NCBI RefSeq assembly: GCF_002156705.1
Contig: NZ_CP019893.1
Span: forward strand, 2,480,001 to 2,544,000
DNA from: Natrarchaeobaculum aegyptiacum
GTDB lineage: Archaea > Halobacteriota > Halobacteria > Halobacteriales > Natrialbaceae
Direction of reading: 5' to 3'
DNA: 64,000 nt
Below the pieces are notes generated by a model, which worked only from the letters and a program-made list of their open reading frames with translations, searched no databases and was not told where the DNA came from. Positions 36,496 to 45,337 of this stretch are shown here, piece by piece (the stretch's first letter is position 1; each line of letters begins with the position of its first letter). The translations under genes and the position numbers were made by a program.

Positions 36496-37701
36496 ATGAC
36501 CACGGCAATGGAGACGACCGACGCGTTCGTCGGCCTCGAGTGTCTCGACTGCGGGGAGACGGTCGACGCGGCCGACGCGAGCCACCGGTGTCCGGACTGT
36601 GGGGGACAACTCGACCCCCGGTACGACTACGATTCGATCGACCTCGACCGTGACGCCCTGACCTCCCGTCCGTTCGACTCGATGTGGCGCTACGCGGAGG
36701 TGCTGCCGTTTGCCCGCGAGACGGCGGTGACGACTCGTGAGGGGGCGACGCCGCTGGTCTCGTGTCCCACTCTCGCCGAGGAGTTCGGCGTCGAGCGCGT
36801 CCTCCTGAAAGACGAGGGCCGAAACTCGACGGGAACGCTCGCCGATCGCGGATTCTCGGTCGCAACGACGGCCGCCGTCCAGCACGGGGCTGACAGCGTC
36901 GCGCTCGCCTCGCCGGGTGATGGCGGCCAGTCGGCTGCGGCCTACGCTGCCCGGGCCGGACTCGAGGCGACGGCCTACCTGCCCTCCCGCTCTGGATTCT
37001 CTAACAAAGCGATGGTGAACGTTCACGGCGGCGAGATGAACGTCGTCGGCGGCCGGTACGACGACGCCGTCGGCGCTTACGAGGAGGGGCTCGACGAACA
37101 CGACGACTGGTACCCACTCCAGCCGTTCGAGACGCCCTACCGTCACGAGGGGGCGAAGACGCTCGTCTACGAACTGCTCGAGCAACTCGAGTGGGAGGTC
37201 CCCGACGCGGTCGTTTACCCCACCGGTCACGGCGTTGGACTCGTCGGTGGCTACAGCGGGGCGACGGAGTGTCGGGCCCTCGGACTGGTCGACGACCGAC
37301 CGGCGCTGTACGCCGCTCAGGCGTCGGGCTGTGCGCCGATCGTCGCGGCCGTCGACGACGACGCGGATACCCCAGCGCCCGTCGAGACGCCCGACACCAT
37401 CTGCGGCGAACTCGAGATTCCCGATCCCACCGGTGGGAAGCGGGTGCTCGAGGCGATCCGCGAGACCGGCGGCGATGCAGTTGCGACCGACGACCCGGAC
37501 GTCCTCGAGGCGGGAACACAGATCGCGATGAACGAGGGGCTCGAGGTTTCCCCGAGCGCGGCGGCGGCGATCAGCGGTGCGCAGGAACTGGCCCAACGCG
37601 GTGAGTGGAACGGCGACGAGACGATCGTACTCGTCAACGCCGCGGCGGGGAACAAGCAGGCCGACGTGCTCCGGAGTCACCTGATGAGTCAGGGAATATA
37701 G
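36496..37701 (+). CDS. Threonine-synthase-like protein lacking the PLP lysine (probable pseudoenzyme)
   Basis: 401 residues. An N-terminal zinc ribbon (C16, C19, C32, C35) precedes a fold-type II PLP enzyme body. Active threonine synthases have NPTGSFKDRG or NPTGTFKDRG; here residues 110-119 read NSTGTLADRG, so A116 stands where the Schiff-base lysine should be. The SGN substrate loop is PGD (residues 140-142), and the glycine phosphate loop is TGHGVG instead of TGGGVG. The reading frame is intact with normal codon use, so this is not simple decay. A regulatory or binding role is possible. The NOS gene follows 155 bp downstream on the same strand. Confidence 0.85.
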   Translation: MTTAMETTDAFVGLECLDCGETVDAADASHRCPDCGGQLDPRYDYDSIDLDRDALTSRPFDSMWRYAEVLPFARETAVTTREGATPLVSCPTLAEEFGVERVLLKDEGRNSTGTLADRGFSVATTAAVQHGADSVALASPGDGGQSAAAYAARAGLEATAYLPSRSGFSNKAMVNVHGGEMNVVGGRYDDAVGAYEEGLDEHDDWYPLQPFETPYRHEGAKTLVYELLEQLEWEVPDAVVYPTGHGVGLVGGYSGATECRALGLVDDRPALYAAQASGCAPIVAAVDDDADTPAPVETPDTICGELEIPDPTGGKRVLEAIRETGGDAVATDDPDVLEAGTQIAMNEGLEVSPSAAAAISGAQELAQRGEWNGDETIVLVNAAAGNKQADVLRSHLMSQGI

Positions 37702-37856
37702 TGGCGGTCCAGGCCTGAACTGGTGCGTGAAACCGAGCGCAGGTGACCGGTTTCACCCGTCAGTCGACGCCTGGAACGGTACTGGGTCGAATCGCTCCGA
37801 GTCCTGCGACGCGGGGATCATCGGTACCCATATGACGCCCGAGTCGAAGTGAGCGC

Positions 37857-39026
37857 ATGCACCAGCCGATCCCGGAGTACGACCCACAGGAGCTCTACCG
37901 GGAGGCGGAGGCGTTCGTCCGCCAGTGTTACACGGAACTCGAGAAGGAATCGGCAATCGAGCCCCGGCTCGAGACGATCCGCCGCGAGATCGCCGAGAGC
38001 GGTCACTACGATCACACCTTCGAGGAACTCGAGCACGGCGCGCGGATGGCCTGGCGCAACAGCAACCGATGCGTTGGGCGGCTCTTCTGGCAGTCACTCG
38101 AGGTGCTCGACCGGCGGGACTGCGAGACGCCCGCGGAGGTCCACGAGGCCTGCTGTGAGCACCTCGATCGGGCGCGAAATGGGGGCGATATCGTCCCGAC
38201 GATCTCGATCTTCGAGCCGATGATTCGCGGGCGACAGCGGGTTCGCATCTGGAACTATCAGTTGCTGCGCTACGCCGGCTATGCGGGTGGCGACGACAGT
38301 GACGTGGTGACCGGAGATGGCGACAGAACGCGTGCCGAAAACCCGGACGAAATCGTCGGCGACCCCGCGGAGGTGCCGATGACCCGGTACTGTCAGTCTC
38401 GTGGCTGGGAGGGCGACGGTGGCCGGTTCGACATCCTGCCACACGTGATTCAGGTCGGCGACGACGAGCCGGAACTGTTCGAGGTGCCCGACTCGGTGAT
38501 CGAGGAGGTCGAACTCAGCCATCCGGAGTACGACTGGTTCGCCGACCTGGACCTCCGGTGGTACGACGTGCCGGTCGTCTCTAACATGCGCCTCGAGGTC
38601 GGGGGCATTCAGTACACTGCCGCGCCGTTCAACGGCTGGTATCTCGCGACCGAGATCGGCGCGCGGAACTTCGCCGACACGGACCGGTACGATATGCTTC
38701 CCGAGATCGCCGATCGACTCGGGCTCGACACCGACGACGACCGGTCGCTGTGGAAAGACGAGGCGGTCGTCGAACTCAACCGGGCCGTCTTGCACTCCTA
38801 CGACGAGGCGGGCGTCCAGATCGTCGACCATCATACGGTCACCGACCAGTTCGCCCAGTTCGAGCGCAACGAGGAGGCGGCAGGCCGGGACGTGACCGGT
38901 GACTGGTCGTGGCTAATCCCGCCGGTGAGTCCCGCGACGACGCAGGTCTTCCACACGACCTACGACGACGAGATCAGGACGCCGAACTTCTTCTACCTCG
39001 AGCCGCCAGCGGCTATCCGGGAGTGA
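37857..39026 (+). CDS. nos: Nitric oxide synthase, oxygenase domain
   Basis: 389 residues, the size of bacterial NOS oxygenases. The heme-thiolate motif WRNSNRCVGR (C72) and the substrate motif PFNGWYLATEIGARNF (W261, E266) are intact, as are the WNYQLLRYAGY and SNMRLEVGGIQYTAAPFN strands. It oxidises L-arginine to NO and citrulline using tetrahydropterin/folate-type cofactor. There is no fused reductase, so electrons must come from a separate ferredoxin or flavodoxin partner, not found nearby. An acidic insertion lies at about residues 144-168. NOS is rare in archaea. Confidence 0.95.
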   Translation: MHQPIPEYDPQELYREAEAFVRQCYTELEKESAIEPRLETIRREIAESGHYDHTFEELEHGARMAWRNSNRCVGRLFWQSLEVLDRRDCETPAEVHEACCEHLDRARNGGDIVPTISIFEPMIRGRQRVRIWNYQLLRYAGYAGGDDSDVVTGDGDRTRAENPDEIVGDPAEVPMTRYCQSRGWEGDGGRFDILPHVIQVGDDEPELFEVPDSVIEEVELSHPEYDWFADLDLRWYDVPVVSNMRLEVGGIQYTAAPFNGWYLATEIGARNFADTDRYDMLPEIADRLGLDTDDDRSLWKDEAVVELNRAVLHSYDEAGVQIVDHHTVTDQFAQFERNEEAAGRDVTGDWSWLIPPVSPATTQVFHTTYDDEIRTPNFFYLEPPAAIRE

Positions 39027-39262
39027 CCTGACGAAGACCAGAATAAACCCAGTGCCGAACTCGCCGGGTGGTTCTCGAGTCTGGAACCGTAGCTGCCACG
39101 TCCGCTGGCGGTCTCCTCGACGGCCCGACAGTGGAGGTCGCCTGTGAGATCCCCGCGATCGACTCGGGTGCACGAGGAGAACTGCGTGCCTCGAGCGCTC
39201 ACGCCGGCAAATCCGTCGGGCGTTTCGTAGCGTTTTTGCTGGCGCTCTGGAAATGGAGCGGT

Positions 39263-39964
39263 ATGACTGCCCCCTGGGACGACTGGAATCACGTGCTCAA
39301 GATCGATCCCGACAAGGACTTGCCCGAGGGCGTGACCTACGGCGACATCTGTGCGACCGGGACCGACGCGATCGAAGTCGGTGGCACGATGGGGATCACC
39401 GAGGAGAACATGCAGGCCGTCGTCGACGCCTGCGCGGAACACGACGTCCCCCTCTATCAGGAACCCTCGAGTCCCGACGTCGTCATCGAACACGATGCCC
39501 TCGAGGGGTATCTCATTCCGACCGTCTTCAACGCGGGGTCGCCGTTCTGGATCACCGGCGCGCACAAGGAGTGGGTTCGTATCGACGACGGTCTCGACTG
39601 GGATCGCACGACGCTCGAGGCATACATCGTCATGAACCCCGACGCTGACGTGGCGACCTACACCGAGGCCGACTGCGATCTGAACGCCGACGACGTCGCC
39701 GCCTACGCCGAGGTCGCAGAGCGCATGTTCGGTCAGGAAATCGTCTACCTCGAGTATTCGGGTATGCTCGGCGACGAAGGGATCGTCGAGGCAGCAGCGG
39801 GGGGAGTCGACGAGGCCACGCTGTTTTACGGCGGTGGCATCCACGACTACGATTCGGCGTACGCGATGGCCCAGTACGCAGACGTGATCGTCGTCGGCGA
39901 CCTCGCCCACGAGGAAGGGGTCGACGCCGTCCGCGAAACCGTCGAGGCGGCAGCCGACGCGTGA
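39263..39964 (+). CDS. Geranylgeranylglyceryl phosphate synthase
   Basis: 233 residues from [22 protein letters not shown] barrel with PcrB/GGGPS motifs: [48 protein letters not shown] and VVGDL at the phosphate site. It joins sn-glycerol-1-phosphate to geranylgeranyl diphosphate, the first committed step of archaeal ether lipid synthesis. The ATG at 39263 is chosen over upstream in-frame codons because the family begins here. Confidence 0.95.
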   Translation: MTAPWDDWNHVLKIDPDKDLPEGVTYGDICATGTDAIEVGGTMGITEENMQAVVDACAEHDVPLYQEPSSPDVVIEHDALEGYLIPTVFNAGSPFWITGAHKEWVRIDDGLDWDRTTLEAYIVMNPDADVATYTEADCDLNADDVAAYAEVAERMFGQEIVYLEYSGMLGDEGIVEAAAGGVDEATLFYGGGIHDYDSAYAMAQYADVIVVGDLAHEEGVDAVRETVEAAADA

Positions 39965-40091
39965 GGTCACTGGCCACTGCCGATCACTACCGACGTGGAT
40001 TTCTGGAATATCGTTAGAACAACTGTTCGAGCGGGCTGAAAAAGCCGGATCGGCCTAAACGGTTTTGCGTCTCCTCTCTCGAGTTCGATGC

Positions 40092-40739
40092 ATGAGTCTC
40101 CGCGCGGAGTTCGAGGCGGCGTCACCCGGCCTCGTCCTCGGTCCGACGCTCGAGGCCCTGCCGTCGCTCACGGTCGACCTCGAGCGCCAGTACGCGCTCG
40201 ACCCCGACCACCCGATCGCGTTTTGCTGGGTCAGGTATCCCGACCGACGACGGCTCGAGCAGACGCTGACCGACGACGGGACCGTCGACGACTTCGACCG
40301 GGTGACGACGGCCGACGACTCTGCGCTCTATCGGATCCAGCGTAGCGATTCGAACGTCGTCGGGGCCTATCGGCGCTGGGTCGCCGTCGGCGGCGAGTTG
40401 CTCGCCGGCCGCGGGAGCGACGGCCGCTGGGAGATCGAAATGCGCTTTCCGGACCGCGAGGCGTTCACCACCTACCACGACTTTCTCCAGCGCGAGGGCG
40501 TCGGCTTCGAGTTACATCGACTCGCCCCGGACGATCGGGTCGGCCGCGACCGCCAGTCGGAACCGGTCACTCACTCACAGCGAGAAGCGCTCGTTCTCGC
40601 CCACGAACACGGCTTCTTCGAGGTCCCACGGGAGACGTCACTCGAGACGATCGCAGACACGCTCGAGATCTCTACGCAGGCCGTCAGCGAGCGACTCCGG
40701 CGAGGCCAGTCCCGGTTGATCGAAGAACACGTTCTCTGA
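40092..40739 (+). CDS. HTH_10 (Bat-type) transcriptional regulator
   Basis: 215 residues from MSLRAEFEAASPG. An N-terminal sensor-like domain (about 140 residues) and a C-terminal HTH_10 (HSQREALVLAHEHGFFEVPRETSLETIADTLEISTQAVSERLRRG) are seen. It is convergent with the sirtuin gene. It is one of four HTH_10 regulators in this window (others at 8308, 32503, 45338). Confidence 0.88.
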   Translation: MSLRAEFEAASPGLVLGPTLEALPSLTVDLERQYALDPDHPIAFCWVRYPDRRRLEQTLTDDGTVDDFDRVTTADDSALYRIQRSDSNVVGAYRRWVAVGGELLAGRGSDGRWEIEMRFPDREAFTTYHDFLQREGVGFELHRLAPDDRVGRDRQSEPVTHSQREALVLAHEHGFFEVPRETSLETIADTLEISTQAVSERLRRGQSRLIEEHVL

Positions 40740-40746
40740 CTGCGCG

Positions 40747-41550
40747 CTACCTGACAAGTTCCCGCAACCGCGGGACGGCCTCGGTGACGTCCGCTCGACA
40801 GACTACCGCGGCGTCGCCGTCACAGGGAGTCTCCTCGAGGTTGATCACAGCCAGCGTGCCGTCTGCGGCGGCCTGTCTCGGTAACGAGGCAGCGGGCTGG
40901 ACGACCAGCGAGGACCCGATCGCGAGGAAGACGTCGCTTTCGCCTGCGAGCGTCCGTGCGCGCTGGATGACGGCCCCGGGTAGCTGTTCGCCGAACAGCA
41001 CGACGTCCGGTTTGAAGGTGCCGCCGCAGTCACATCGCGGCGGGAGGTCGCCGTCTTCGGCGCGTTCGAAGACCGGGTCTGCATCCTGTCGCCGTCCACA
41101 GTCGACACATCGCACTCGACGCGCGTTGCCGTGTAACTCGAGAATCTCGTGATCGGTCCCCTCGGATTCGTCGGTGGTGTCGTTCTCTCCGTCGGCCGTC
41201 GCCCCCCGAACGCGTGCTGTCGCGTCACGGTGTAGCCCGTCGGTGTTCTGGGTGACGACCGCGTCGAGGTACCCCTCGGCGGCGAGTTCTGCGAGCGCCA
41301 CGTGGGCTGCGTTCGGCTCGTAGGCCTCGCCGAACAGCTCGCGCTGGAGGTCGCCCCGATCGTCCCAGAAACCAGCGGGATCGCGCTGGAACCGTCCGTA
41401 GGTGAACTGTCCCTCGTCGAAGTGCTCCCAGACGCCGTCGTCGCCGCGGAACGTCGGAACACCCGAGGGTGCGGAGATTCCTGCACCCGTGAGCGCGACG
41501 ACCGTCGACGCCCGGTCGATCTCGGCTGCGAGTGACTCGAGGTCGTCCAT
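40747..41550 (-). CDS. Sir2-family NAD-dependent protein deacylase
   Basis: 267 residues from MDDLESLAAEIDRA. GAGIS (22-26), TQNTDGLH, catalytic H140 (ELHGN), and zinc ligands C148, C151, C173 and C175 are all present; GSSLVVQPAASLP binds NAD. An acidic insertion (residues 113-133) precedes the catalytic His. It removes acyl groups from protein lysines; acetyl-CoA synthetase is a classical sirtuin target, and two are encoded in this window, though 28 kb away. Confidence 0.93.
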   Translation of the reverse strand: MDDLESLAAEIDRASTVVALTGAGISAPSGVPTFRGDDGVWEHFDEGQFTYGRFQRDPAGFWDDRGDLQRELFGEAYEPNAAHVALAELAAEGYLDAVVTQNTDGLHRDATARVRGATADGENDTTDESEGTDHEILELHGNARRVRCVDCGRRQDADPVFERAEDGDLPPRCDCGGTFKPDVVLFGEQLPGAVIQRARTLAGESDVFLAIGSSLVVQPAASLPRQAAADGTLAVINLEETPCDGDAAVVCRADVTEAVPRLRELVR

Positions 41551-41614
41551 ACGCGAGGATCGACCTCGACGGAGATAAGACCAGAGATACCCCCCGCAGC
41601 TAAAGATTATATGC

Positions 41615-41636
41615 ACAGGAACTCGTACACAGGAAC
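41615..41636 (+). promoter_or_regulatory. Direct ACAGGAAC repeats upstream of vapB2
   Basis: Two perfect ACAGGAAC copies (41615-41622 and 41629-41636), 14 bp apart, lie between a TATA-like gattatatg (41606) and the ATG at 41641. The position suits an autoregulatory operator of the second VapBC module. Confidence 0.35.
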
Positions 41637-41640
41637 ACAG

Positions 41641-41895
41641 ATGGGGAACAAGACCATCAGCCTCCGAGCGGAAACGTACCGCCGACTCGAGCGGGCGAAA
41701 CGGGGCGACGAGAGTTTTAGCGACGTGGTCGATCGACTGCTGGTCGACGACGAGAACCCGTTTCGCGAATTCGTTGGATTCGTCGACGAGGACGAATTGG
41801 ATACCGTCCGGCACGAGTCGTCGACGTTTCGCGCCGAGATGAACACTCGATTCGCCGATGGTGGTGACGGGGGCGACGATGGTTCTGGTCGATAG
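41641..41895 (+). CDS. vapB: Antitoxin of VapBC module 2
   Basis: 84 residues from MGNKTISLRAETYRRLERAKRGDESFSDVVDRLL, the archaeal VapB-like (DUF7557) pattern seen also at 21514. The C-terminal end is Gly/Asp-rich. It overlaps the toxin gene by 17 nt. Confidence 0.88.
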   Translation: MGNKTISLRAETYRRLERAKRGDESFSDVVDRLLVDDENPFREFVGFVDEDELDTVRHESSTFRAEMNTRFADGGDGGDDGSGR

Positions 41896-42250
41896 CTGCT
41901 TTTTGATCGATCTCTTCGAGGCCGACGCCGGTGCGATCGCCAAACTCGACGAGTTCGACTGGCACGACGCGTCGGTTTCGACGCTCACTGTGACCGAAGT
42001 CGGCCGAGGCCTCCCCGAATCGCGTCGTGACCGGTTCGAATCGATCATCGAGCGCGTCGACGTGCTGCCGTACGGGTTCGACGAGGCGAGACGAGCAATC
42101 GCTGAACACCGCCGTCTCCGTTCTGCAGGGACCCCGATCGGTGCGGTCGATACGATGATCGCTGCAACCGCGATCGCGGTCAACAAACCGGTGTTGACGA
42201 GAAACGTGGCTGAGTTTCAGCGAACTCGAGCGGCCGTCACACCATACTAG
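41879..42250 (+). CDS. vapC: Toxin of VapBC module 2, PIN-domain ribonuclease
   Basis: 123 residues from [17 protein letters not shown] motifs: Asp in VDSCFL, Glu in TVTEVGR and Asp in GAVDTMIAA, with TRNVAEF at the fourth position (Asn, as in many PIN toxins). It is a predicted RNase neutralised by the overlapping antitoxin. It lies just upstream of aspS. Confidence 0.9.
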   Translation: MVLVDSCFLIDLFEADAGAIAKLDEFDWHDASVSTLTVTEVGRGLPESRRDRFESIIERVDVLPYGFDEARRAIAEHRRLRSAGTPIGAVDTMIAATAIAVNKPVLTRNVAEFQRTRAAVTPY

Positions 42251-42312
42251 CCGATTGCATGCAGTGGACTCGAACGAGTGCGCTTAAGTTTCGCCTGCGT
42301 GAATCACGGCCT

Positions 42313-43617
42313 ATGCAGGACAGAACTTACACTGCCGACGCCGAGCCAGGCGACGACGCAACCGTCGCCGGCTGGGTGCACGAAATTCGTGACCTCGGCG
42401 GGATCGCGTTCCTGATTCTCCGGGATACCACCGGCAAGATACAGATCAAGTTCGAGAAAGACGAGATGGACGACGAACTCGTCGAGACCGGGCTGGGCGT
42501 CTCCCGCGAGAGCGTCGTCAAAGTCTCCGGTGCCGTCGAAGAGGAGCCCCGCGCCCCGACCGGCGTCGAGGTTACCCCCGAGTCGGTCGAGGTCGTCGCA
42601 CCCGCCGACCCGGAGCTCCCGCTGGACCCCTCCGGGAAGGTCGACGCCGACATCTCGACGCGACTGGACAACCGCACCCTCGACCTCCGCAAGGAGGAGG
42701 TGCAGGCGATCTTCGAGATCCGCGCGGAGATTCTGCGTGCGGTTCGCGAGCAGTTCCGCGAATTCGACTGCACGGAGATCAACACGCCGAAGATCGTCGC
42801 CACCGGCACCGAGGGCGGCACCGAACTCTTCCCGATCACCTACTTCGGCGAAGAGGCCTTCATGAACCAGTCGCCACAGCTGTTCAAGCAGCTCATCGCC
42901 GGTTCGAACGTCGAGCGCGTCTTCGAGATCGGTCCGATCTTCCGCGCCGAAGAGCACAACACCCCGCGGCACCTCAACGAGGCCACCTCGATCGACTTCG
43001 AGGGCGCATTCTGTGACGAATCCGACGCCATGGACGTCGCCGAGGGTGTCGTCCGTGCGGCCTACGAGGCTGTCGCCGAGAACTGCAGCGAGGAACTCGA
43101 GGCACTCGGCCTCGAAGAGGAGTTCGAGGTTCCCGAGGAGGCATTCCCGCGTCTCAGCTACGAGGAGGCGATCGAGCGTATCAACGCGACGGGCGAACTC
43201 GACGACCAGCTCGTCTGGGGCGACGACCTCCCGACCGAAGGCGAGAAGGCCCTCGGTGAGGACGTCGGTAGCCACTACTTCATCACCGACTGGCCGAGCG
43301 AGATCAAGCCGTTCTACATTCAGGATCACGACGACGACGAGCAGCTGTCGACCGGCTTCGACCTGATGCACCCGCGGATGGAACTGGTCTCCGGTGGCCA
43401 GCGTGAACACCGCCACGAGAAGCTCATCGAAGGCTTCGAACAGCAGGGACTCGACCCCAGCGAGTTCGAGTACTACACCAAGATGTTCAAGTACGGGATG
43501 CCGCCCCACGCCGGCTTCGGCCTCGGTGGCGAGCGCCTCGTCATGACGATTCTGGGCCTCGAGAACATTCGAGAGGCTGTTCTCTTCCCGAGAGATCGCC
43601 AGCGTTTGTCGCCCTAG
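42313..43617 (+). CDS. aspS: Aspartyl-tRNA synthetase
   Basis: 434 residues, archaeal/eukaryotic type. An N-terminal OB-fold anticodon domain is followed by class II motif 2 ([20 protein letters not shown]) and motif 3 ([16 protein letters not shown]). The C-terminus is [11 protein letters not shown]. The ATG at 42313 follows a TATA-like cttaagttt by about 25 bp. Its stop codon sits in the loop of a 10-bp perfect hairpin (43604-43626). Four more copies of its last codons follow downstream. Confidence 0.95.
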   Translation: MQDRTYTADAEPGDDATVAGWVHEIRDLGGIAFLILRDTTGKIQIKFEKDEMDDELVETGLGVSRESVVKVSGAVEEEPRAPTGVEVTPESVEVVAPADPELPLDPSGKVDADISTRLDNRTLDLRKEEVQAIFEIRAEILRAVREQFREFDCTEINTPKIVATGTEGGTELFPITYFGEEAFMNQSPQLFKQLIAGSNVERVFEIGPIFRAEEHNTPRHLNEATSIDFEGAFCDESDAMDVAEGVVRAAYEAVAENCSEELEALGLEEEFEVPEEAFPRLSYEEAIERINATGELDDQLVWGDDLPTEGEKALGEDVGSHYFITDWPSEIKPFYIQDHDDDEQLSTGFDLMHPRMELVSGGQREHRHEKLIEGFEQQGLDPSEFEYYTKMFKYGMPPHAGFGLGGERLVMTILGLENIREAVLFPRDRQRLSP

Positions 43618-43936
43618 GCGACAAACCTGGGAGCCAGCGAGACGACCGAAGCGAGTCTCGCCGGACCGGCAGCGGCTCTCGCCGTAGGCGAGGTCGCTGT
43701 TCGTCGGTCGGGAGCAGGGAGGAGCTTCGCTCCGACCGTGTTCCCACGAGATCGTCAACGTCTGAGCCCATAGGCGAAGACGCCGAGAACCAGCAAGTCG
43801 TGGTGGGCGACAGCGAGCCACCTCGCGGGGTCGTCACCGACTGAGCCCCTAGAGCGAAGTCCCTGGGAGCGCGTGGAAGCTACGAGCGCGTAGCGCGAGT
43901 GCGTTTCCTCGAGATCGCCAGTGGGTGTCGCCGTAG
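43585..43936 (+). repeat. Five-copy degenerate tandem array of the aspS 3' end
   Basis: Copy 1 is the true aspS tail (43585-43617: [10 protein letters not shown]-stop). Copy 2, 43655-43687, reads VSPDRQRLSP-stop. Copy 3, 43741-43773, reads [10 protein letters not shown]-stop. Copy 4, 43821-43852, has a 1-nt frame disruption, then RHRLSP-stop. Copy 5, 43904-43936, reads FPRDRQWVSP-stop. Stop-to-stop distances are 70, 86, 79 and 84 bp, so units are about 80 bp; spacers start GCGA or AGCGA and are hairpin-rich. Differences between copies are mostly synonymous: copies 1 and 3 encode the same ten residues with several different codons. Confidence 0.85.
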
Positions 43937-44066
43937 AGACGATCCCCCTAATCGATCACCGATTTGCAGCCGCACGAGCGGCCAGTCAAAATGCGTGACG
44001 TTGGTCAACGGGTGAGTGGGTCTGTTGGTGTGGGAGATCGCTGTGGGGCGGGGCCTGTCTTCTCGG
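43937..44066. other. Gap between the aspS tail array and the hydrolase gene
   Basis: Together with the array (43618-43936) this makes about 450 bases without a functional gene. Apart from the tail copies I see no frame with halophile composition; the segment from about 43945 is the 3' side of the leftward hydrolase gene. Confidence 0.4.
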
Positions 44067-44954
44067 CTACCACCAGCCGAAGTCGTCGTCATCGTCGTCT
44101 CCGCCGCCATCGTCGCCGTCGTCTTCGATGGCAGCGGCGATGTCGGCACCGACCTCGGAATCGCCGAGGAACGCGAAGTGGTCGCCGACGCTCGAGGTGA
44201 CGTCGACGTCGGTGTAGCCGTCGGGATCACACGGGGCACCTTCGTTCCCGAGTGCGGTGTCGCTGAAGACGCCGTAGGCTGCTCCGACGGTCGAGTCGTT
44301 CTCGGAGTGGTAGTTGCGGATATCGACGGCGCCGTCGGTCGCGTCGTCCCACGGCCCGTCACAGACTTCGGAGCCGTCGGCGGCCGCACCGAGCGGGGCG
44401 ACGGTCTCGATTTCGTAGCTCGAGCCGATCTTGGTCGCCGCCCAGAGGACGCAGCGCCCGCCAAGCGAGTGACCGACGAGACGGACGTTCCCGCCGCCAT
44501 CGTCGTAGAAGTCCTCGATGAGTTCTGCGGCGACCTCGCCGACGTACTCCGTGTCGCTCTCGGCACCGAAGAAGTTGATCGTCGTCGCTGGCCACTCCAG
44601 CGCGACGGCCTCGTCGGGTTCGTAACCGCCGTCTTCGACTGCGCCGAGCACGTCGTTTGCCTGACTCGAGACCGTGGTGTCGCCGAACCAGCCGTGGATG
44701 AAGACGAACAGTTCGTCTGCCACGGGGAGGTCGTCTTCGGCTTCCCAACCGCCGAGGAGCCCGCCGTCGTCGATCTCGATGACGTCGACGCCACCGAAGA
44801 GCTGTGCGGATGCCGACCCGGAGACGGCCGTCAGTCCCGTTCCGGCGACGGCGGTCACGCCCGCGGCTTTGAGCATCGTCCGTCGCGTCGAGGTTGGTTC
44901 ATCGCCCGATTCCTGCGCTCGTGGCACGTGGTCGCTGTCGTTGTTGCCTGCCAT
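44067..44954 (-). CDS. Tat-exported alpha/beta hydrolase (lipase/esterase-like)
   Basis: 295 residues. The twin-arginine signal is STRRTMLKAAGVTAVAGTG (signal ends near residue 50, SASAQ). The lipase-type nucleophile elbow is GHSLGG, and VFIHGWFGDT supplies the oxyanion loop; a His (SVGDHFAFLG) near residue 260 could complete the triad. The C-terminal 25 residues are an Asp/Gly run. There is no lipobox, so it is likely secreted; the substrate is probably a lipid or ester. Confidence 0.88.
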   Translation of the reverse strand: MAGNNDSDHVPRAQESGDEPTSTRRTMLKAAGVTAVAGTGLTAVSGSASAQLFGGVDVIEIDDGGLLGGWEAEDDLPVADELFVFIHGWFGDTTVSSQANDVLGAVEDGGYEPDEAVALEWPATTINFFGAESDTEYVGEVAAELIEDFYDDGGGNVRLVGHSLGGRCVLWAATKIGSSYEIETVAPLGAAADGSEVCDGPWDDATDGAVDIRNYHSENDSTVGAAYGVFSDTALGNEGAPCDPDGYTDVDVTSSVGDHFAFLGDSEVGADIAAAIEDDGDDGGGDDDDDDFGWW

Positions 44955-45337
44955 GAGACGATATTATCTCGCGTGAAATGGTGGGAAACTATTCTCCTTC
45001 GGAACTGAATCCATTCAAACCGGGGCGGGAATGTGTCCAGACATATCACGACACACAGTCTCATCAGTGCGTTCCCTGCGGTGTGTTTCGATCACTCGGA
45101 CGTGAGAATATAGACACGCGAGGCCCGTCATCGACTGTCTCGAGTCGCAACCAAGTTATATTTTAACCCAAGGATAAAAAATAAATATGCCGGCACCGAT
45201 ACGATGCGTTTCGACGAACAGAGCCAGTCGTCAGTCACCGATCGCGACTGGACGTCGGCGTTCGCTGACAGGATGTCTGGACACTCTTACGACACATTCC
45301 GGAATATTTTTAATTAATAATAACGTGGAGAGGTAGT
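44955..45337. other. AT-rich divergent promoter region
   Basis: About 380 bases between the hydrolase and an HTH_10 regulator. Two AT-rich cores are seen: 45150-45190 (ttatattttaac, aaaaaataaat) and 45300-45325 (aatatttttaattaataata), the latter a strong TATA region about 15-35 bp before the regulator ATG. Between them lies one short acidic frame (45204-45317), listed separately. Confidence 0.5.
45204..45317 (+). CDS. Possible 37-residue acidic peptide
   Basis: Starts MRFDEQSQSSVTDRDWTSAF; the composition is halophile-like for about 30 codons, then runs into the AT-rich promoter of the next gene. A TATA-like element lies about 45 bp upstream. It could be a leader peptide, the stub of a decayed gene, or chance. 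Confidence 0.22.
   Translation: MRFDEQSQSSVTDRDWTSAFADRMSGHSYDTFRNIFN

Noticed and set aside
42304-43821. Leftward frame opposite aspS reaching into the tail array
   Set aside because: Follows the aspS codon pattern in antisense, and no homologous features were seen.
43618-43936. Hairpins behind aspS considered as simple terminators
   Set aside because: No T-run follows them, and the repeating coding tails explain the periodic structure better; termination could still be a secondary effect.
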